From Propionibacteriaceae bacterium (GTDB taxonomy: Bacteria > Actinomycetota > Actinomycetes > Propionibacteriales > Propionibacteriaceae), in contig JAITED010000215.1 in assembly GCA_031282235.1 (NCBI GenBank), positions 1-9,852 on the forward strand: a stretch of 9,852 nt of DNA, in the 5' to 3' direction. How positions within the stretch are numbered: position 1 is the stretch's first letter; each line of letters starts with the position of its first letter. Position numbers and translations under genes: made by a program. The notes below the pieces were generated by a model that saw only the letters and a program-made list of their open reading frames with translations, did not search any database and was not told the origin of the DNA. Below, piece after piece: positions 6,662 to 9,852 of this stretch.

Positions 6662-8061
6662 CTGTCCACACCTCCCACCACTGGGTCTAGGGACGAGATT
6701 GCCATCACGATGTCTGACAACATGCCGCCCTCCGTCATCATGGGTAACGCCTGAATGTGGTTAAACCCTGGGTCGCGTAAGTGTACCCGATACGGGCGAG
6801 TGCCGCCCGCCGAAACCATATGACAACCCAATTCGCCGCCGGGAGCCTCAATAGCCTGATACACCTGCCCCGCGGGCACCTTAAAGCCTTGGCTGGCTTT
6901 CTTGAAGTGGTGAATCAGCGACTCCATCGACGACCACAACTCTCGCACTTGGTCGAAACTCTGCCCTTGCCCATCGGCTCCCACCGCCAAATCGGCGAAA
7001 GCGCCCACCTCGGCGTGGTCGATGGAGTGGCGCTCCCCGGTAGTCACCTCCAAACGGGTGATGCACTGCTCTAGGATGCGTACACTCTCGTCCATCTCGC
7101 CCAGCCGAATCACCCAACGCCCGTAAGCGTCTGCGGAGTCGGCGGTGCATACGTTGAACTCAAAATCCTGATAGCCGCAGTACGGTTGGGTTTTACGTAA
7201 ATCCCACGGGTAGCCGGTGGCGCGCAGCGTGGGGCCACTCACCCCCAGCGCCATACAGCTGGTGAGGTCGAGATACGCTACCCCTTGCGTGCGGCGTTTG
7301 AAGATGGGGTTGTCGAGCGTGAAACCCGCCAACTCTGGCAGGTTGCGGCGCAGCTGTTTGGTGAGTTCCCGCAGCCTATCCAACCCATCAGCGGGCAGGT
7401 CAATAGCCACCCCACCAGGGCGGATATACGCATTGTTCATCCGTAACCCGGAGAGCGCCTCCATGAACTCCAAGCAACGCTCCCGTTCCCGTAGGCACAC
7501 CTCCATCACGCTGGTGGCACCAATCTCCATGCCGCCGGAGCCGACCGCGAGCAGGTGGGAGGCGATACGGTTGACCTCCATCATCAATACGCGCAGCACG
7601 TTGGCGCGCTCCGGGATGGCATCGGTGATACCCAACAGCTTGTCAACCGCCAGCGAGTACACCGCCTCGTTGAAGATTCCCGCCACGTACTGCGCACGGG
7701 TGGCGACCACCGGGCCTTGCGCCCATGAGCGGTACTCAAACGTCTTTTCGATGCCCGAGTGCAGGTAGCCGATAGCCGGGCGCAGGCTCAGCACCGTCTC
7801 GCCGTCCAACTCCAACACCAGCCGTAGTAAACCGTGGGTGGAGGGGTGGGTCGGCCCCATGTTCACCACAATCACCCGGTCGGGGTTGCGCTGTTGTGCG
7901 GCAACCACCTGTTCCCAATCACCGCCCTCCACGAGGTATTGGGCGGCATCTAAACCGAGTTCATCAAAGATAGCGCTCAGGTCAAACTCTGAAAACTCAT
8001 CAAAGTTGGTGTCGGCGCTGGGGTTCAAGTCGCCGTCAGTGGGAGGTAGGGCCGCGTTCAC
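6658..8061 (-). CDS. nuoD: NADH-quinone oxidoreductase subunit D (49 kDa, quinone site)
   Basis: The 467-residue product forms the quinone-reduction site together with NuoB, and descends from the large subunit of [NiFe] hydrogenases. Motifs: NMGPTHPSTHG (67-77, with the quinone-side His72), IGYLHSGIEKTFEYR (97-111), TRAQYVAGIFNEA (121-133, with Tyr125 at the quinone tyrosine position), LRMNNAYIRPGG, TQGVAYLDLTSCMALG, DLRKTQPYCGYQ, and the usual C-terminal SLDPVVGGVDR. The residue before the quinone Tyr is Gln, where Asp (TRMDY) is usual. Residues 1 to about 60 are an acidic, low-conservation N-terminal extension (NFDEFSEFD and similar). The start is GTG, overlapping the nuoC stop as GTGA, with GGAGGAG about nine bases upstream. 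No in-frame ATG near the start competes with it. The C-terminal end overlaps nuoE. Confidence 0.97.
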   Translation of the reverse strand: MNAALPPTDGDLNPSADTNFDEFSEFDLSAIFDELGLDAAQYLVEGGDWEQVVAAQQRNPDRVIVVNMGPTHPSTHGLLRLVLELDGETVLSLRPAIGYLHSGIEKTFEYRSWAQGPVVATRAQYVAGIFNEAVYSLAVDKLLGITDAIPERANVLRVLMMEVNRIASHLLAVGSGGMEIGATSVMEVCLRERERCLEFMEALSGLRMNNAYIRPGGVAIDLPADGLDRLRELTKQLRRNLPELAGFTLDNPIFKRRTQGVAYLDLTSCMALGVSGPTLRATGYPWDLRKTQPYCGYQDFEFNVCTADSADAYGRWVIRLGEMDESVRILEQCITRLEVTTGERHSIDHAEVGAFADLAVGADGQGQSFDQVRELWSSMESLIHHFKKASQGFKVPAGQVYQAIEAPGGELGCHMVSAGGTRPYRVHLRDPGFNHIQALPMMTEGGMLSDIVMAISSLDPVVGGVDR

Positions 8062-8798
8062 AGTAGGTAACTCCTCCGCTGGTCGGGCGGCGGCACTTCC
8101 GCGCCATCAAAACGCACCGGAACACCGCCCAGCCCGTAATCTTTGCGCAGCGGGTGGCCAATCCAATCGTCCGGCATCAGGATTCGGGTCAGGCTGGGGT
8201 GCCCGTCGAAGATGATGCCGAACATGTCATACGTCTCCCGCTCGTGATAGTTGGCCATCGGGTAGGTAGCGGTGACGCTGGGCACCTGCGGGTCGCGCTC
8301 CGGCACCGCCACTTCGACCCGCAGCCTGCGGTTGTGGGTGATGGAGAGCAGTTCGTAAATCACATGCAGTTCTGAACCGGACTGCTCCGGGTAATGCACC
8401 CCCGAGACCGATACGCAGACCTCGAAGCGTAAGTGGGCGTCGTCGCGCAGCAATCGCATCAACTCCGACAGTCGCGTGGTGGATGTGAACAGCGTGAGTT
8501 CGCCACGGTGTACGAACACCCGCGATACGGCAGCCCCCACCTCCGAGTTAATCTCCGCAATCGCTTCGTCAAACCAGGAGCCATACGGGGGGCGCGACTG
8601 GGGTGGCAGTTCGACTACGCCTTTTAACCCGTCGAAGCCGGATACGTCACCGCTGCCGCTGCCCGGCCCCCAAACGCCGCTGGTCTCGCCGATGTAGGTC
8701 ACGCGAAGGGTGTCGGCGGCTTCGGCAGCAGCGATGGCGGCGGCGCTCACCCCCGAGCGGCGCGCGGGCTTAGCGTCCGATTGCGGTTCAGTGCTCAT
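8058..8798 (-). CDS. nuoC: NADH-quinone oxidoreductase subunit C (30 kDa)
   Basis: The 246-residue product is the structural 30-kDa subunit that packs against NuoD and NuoI in the peripheral arm; it binds no cofactor. The family signature lies near the C-terminus: HERETYDMFGIIFDGHPSL and ILMPDDWIGHPLRKDYGLGG (about 188-228). The N-terminal 80 residues hold an Ala-rich stretch (VSAAAIAAAEAAD, 17-29) and GPGSGSGDVSGFDGL, then PPYGSWFDEA; this resembles the longer NuoC of actinobacteria, where NuoC is not fused to NuoD. The ATG overlaps the nuoB stop (ATGA), and AAAGGGG lies about seven bases upstream. Confidence 0.96.
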   Translation of the reverse strand: MSTEPQSDAKPARRSGVSAAAIAAAEAADTLRVTYIGETSGVWGPGSGSGDVSGFDGLKGVVELPPQSRPPYGSWFDEAIAEINSEVGAAVSRVFVHRGELTLFTSTTRLSELMRLLRDDAHLRFEVCVSVSGVHYPEQSGSELHVIYELLSITHNRRLRVEVAVPERDPQVPSVTATYPMANYHERETYDMFGIIFDGHPSLTRILMPDDWIGHPLRKDYGLGGVPVRFDGAEVPPPDQRRSYLL

Positions 8799-9271
8799 TT
8801 AATCGCCCCTTTCCCGTCTGCGCCGGTGGCGATTAACTGCCGCAGCTTGAACACGGCATCGACCAATTGGTCGGGGCGCGGCGGGCAGCCGGGTACGTAG
8901 ATGTCCACCGGAACTACGTGGTCACAGCCCTGTACTAGCGCGTAGTTGTTGAAGATGCCCCCCGAACTGGCGCAAGCCCCCAGCGCGATAACCCATTTGG
9001 GCTCCGGCATCTGGTCGTATAACCGGCGCACCACGGGTGCCATCTTCTGGCTCAACCGCCCGGACACAATCATCAAATCGGCCTGTCGCGGTGAGGCGCG
9101 AAAGACTTCCTGCCCCCAGCGCGCCGCATCGACACGCGGGCCGCCGTAACTGATCATCTCGATGGAACAGCAAGCTAAACCCATAGTCAGCGGCCATATG
9201 CTGGTTTTACGTAGCCATCTCGCCAAGTGTTCCGCGCTCGTCAGCCAGATGCCAGGGGGTTGTGTACTCAT
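8795..9271 (-). CDS. nuoB: NADH-quinone oxidoreductase subunit B (cluster N2)
   Basis: The 158-residue product carries [4Fe-4S] cluster N2, the last step before quinone. The ligands are the tandem Cys34-Cys35 (GLACCSIEM), Cys100 (GACASSGG) and Cys129 (VPGCPPRP); the 65- and 29-residue spacings equal those of E. coli NuoB. FRASPRQADLMIVSGRLSQKMAPV (57-80) is the strongly conserved core. The ATG at 9269-9271 (MSTQPPGIW) is chosen over the open frame's ATG at 9427: the upstream 52 residues are Ser/Cys/Arg-rich, unlike NuoB, lie inside nuoA, and a GAGG site sits six bases or so before 9271. The start follows the nuoA stop by 7 bases. Val47 and Trp52 stand where Tyr/Phe and Phe are usual (GPRYDLARFG). 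The length is slightly below the usual 160-220. Confidence 0.97.
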   Translation of the reverse strand: MSTQPPGIWLTSAEHLARWLRKTSIWPLTMGLACCSIEMISYGGPRVDAARWGQEVFRASPRQADLMIVSGRLSQKMAPVVRRLYDQMPEPKWVIALGACASSGGIFNNYALVQGCDHVVPVDIYVPGCPPRPDQLVDAVFKLRQLIATGADGKGAIK

Positions 9272-9278
9272 GGGTGCC

Positions 9279-9638
9279 TCAACTCCAGTCCAAGCCGCCA
9301 CGGCGGTAAACGTATAGATAGACGATGAACACCGTGAGCATGAACAGCGCCATCTCGATGACTGCGAACACCCCCAACTGCCCCAGCGCGACCGCCCACG
9401 GATAGAGAAACACGATTTCAATATCAAATACGATGAATAGCATTGCGCTCACATAATACTTGACGTGGAAACGACCGCCCCCCGGCGGCGGTGGCGTAGG
9501 CTGCACCCCGCACTCAAACGAGTCCAGTTTGGCGCGGTTGTACCGGCGCGGCCCCAGATGCAAGCTGATAAAGATGGAGCCGACCACAAAACTGGTCGCC
9601 AGCAACACCATCACGGCCAACGGCAGATATGCGCCCAT
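9279..9638 (-). CDS. nuoA: NADH-quinone oxidoreductase subunit A
   Basis: The 119-residue product is the three-helix membrane subunit (helices about 5-27, 61-82, 88-110) beside NuoH at the quinone cavity. The long first loop carries the family cysteine in ECGVQPTPPPPGGGRF (42-57), and helix 2 has the conserved acidic residues in FDIEIVFLYPWAV (Asp72, Glu74). The PPPPGGG loop is like that of actinobacterial NuoA; Gln46 stands where Glu or Asp is common. It is the first gene of the operon. The ATG follows AAAGGGGTGAG, a strong ribosome-binding site that fixes the start. Its TGA is 7 bases before the nuoB ATG, the only gap between genes in this window. Confidence 0.97.
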   Translation of the reverse strand: MGAYLPLAVMVLLATSFVVGSIFISLHLGPRRYNRAKLDSFECGVQPTPPPPGGGRFHVKYYVSAMLFIVFDIEIVFLYPWAVALGQLGVFAVIEMALFMLTVFIVYLYVYRRGGLDWS

Positions 9639-9852
9639 CTCACCCCTTTAAGAACTTTCTTATTTCTCACCGCTACCTATTGAGCATAGCCCGCCACCCC
9701 CCATCTCGTCACTTACAGCCCATACCTCTCCCCCGTAAACAGCAACAATTACCCCCAACCTCGCCCTCCAATAGTCGAGAACAAAGTGGCGTGTGATTCG
9801 GACGCGGACGGCGACGACTGAAAAGTACCGCCCAGCGTAGGCTTAAGTCAGT
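9639..9852. other. Non-coding leader upstream of nuoA, to the window edge
   Basis: These 214 bases hold no supported gene. Short open stretches exist on both strands but lack a plausible start, ribosome-binding site or recognisable product. The nuoA-proximal part (about 9640-9690) is more AT-rich than the genes, as expected for a promoter region. I see no rho-independent terminator hairpin, riboswitch or tRNA. It should hold the operon promoter and perhaps a regulator site, but no known operator is recognisable. Confidence 0.6.
9683..9712 (-). promoter_or_regulatory. Weak sigma-70-type promoter candidate for the nuo operon
   Basis: Reading toward nuoA, GTGACG (9712-9707) resembles a -35 box and TATGCT (9688-9683) a -10 box, with an 18-base spacer. 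Each matches 4 of 6 consensus bases. Transcription would begin near 9676, leaving a leader of about 38 bases before the ATG. The match is weak and the spacer is G-rich, so this is only a candidate; actinobacterial promoters often have poor -35 boxes. Confidence 0.22.

Noticed and set aside
9272..9427. Upstream extension of the nuoB frame by 52 codons
   Set aside because: The extra residues are Ser/Cys/Arg-rich, overlap nuoA, and do not resemble any NuoB N-terminus; a good start with a ribosome-binding site exists at 9271.
9792..9796. TGTGA half-site resembling a CRP/GlxR operator
   Set aside because: The second half (TCACA at the right spacing) is absent, and five bases occur by chance.
9690..9818. 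Plus-strand open stretch ending in an acidic tail (CDSDADGDD) before a TGA
   Set aside because: It opens just after a stop codon and has no start codon except a GTG near the very end; no ribosome-binding site or family resemblance. It could look like a gene end but is too short to support.
1..9852. Search for a defence system, CRISPR array, insertion sequence, toxin-antitoxin pair or prophage
   Set aside because: Over 97% of the window is occupied by intact, overlapping nuo genes; no spaced repeats, transposase, terminal inverted repeats or RNA genes were seen.

Overview
The window holds most of a nuo operon, the genes for proton-pumping NADH:quinone oxidoreductase (respiratory complex I). 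Every gene is on the minus strand, so transcription runs from high to low coordinates in the order nuoA-B-C-D-E-F-G-H-I-J. Nine genes (nuoA to nuoI) are complete. nuoJ is cut by the left edge after 24 codons. nuoK-N would be expected beyond that edge, but this is inference.

The host is most likely a member of the Actinomycetota. GC is about 60% by eye. NuoC and NuoD are separate genes. Several lineage-typical traits occur together: a NuoH C-terminal tail with an FAGGYPVPP stretch, a NuoE tail with VLAGFPDGKADDGPAAG, a NuoC N-terminus with GSGSGDVSG, and an ECGVQPTPPPPGGGRF loop in NuoA. These are matched from memory of the families. I cannot support a lower rank, and no rRNA is present.

Layout from right to left: 9639-9852 is a non-coding leader with at best a weak promoter. 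9279-9638 nuoA (membrane). 8795-9271 nuoB and 8058-8798 nuoC with 6658-8061 nuoD form the quinone-reducing module. 5867-6661 nuoE, 4494-5867 nuoF and 2017-4497 nuoG form the NADH-oxidising module. 674-2020 nuoH is the membrane subunit beside the quinone site. 69-674 nuoI carries clusters N6a and N6b. 1-72 is the start of nuoJ. Electrons pass from NADH to FMN (NuoF), along the Fe-S chain in NuoF, NuoG and NuoI to cluster N2 in NuoB, and then to quinone between NuoB, NuoD and NuoH. All canonical cluster ligands are present, so the encoded enzyme looks intact.

From nuoB to nuoJ every stop codon overlaps the next start by 1-4 bases; only nuoA/nuoB is separated, by 7 bases. I found no novel system: this is a core respiratory operon. 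Points worth a second look are a strongly over-represented, strand-biased hexamer (CGTATC on the coding strand) found in all three codon registers, short in-frame tandem duplications at three gene ends or starts (one duplicates a start codon, one a ribosome-binding site), and unusual residues near the quinone site of NuoD and NuoB.
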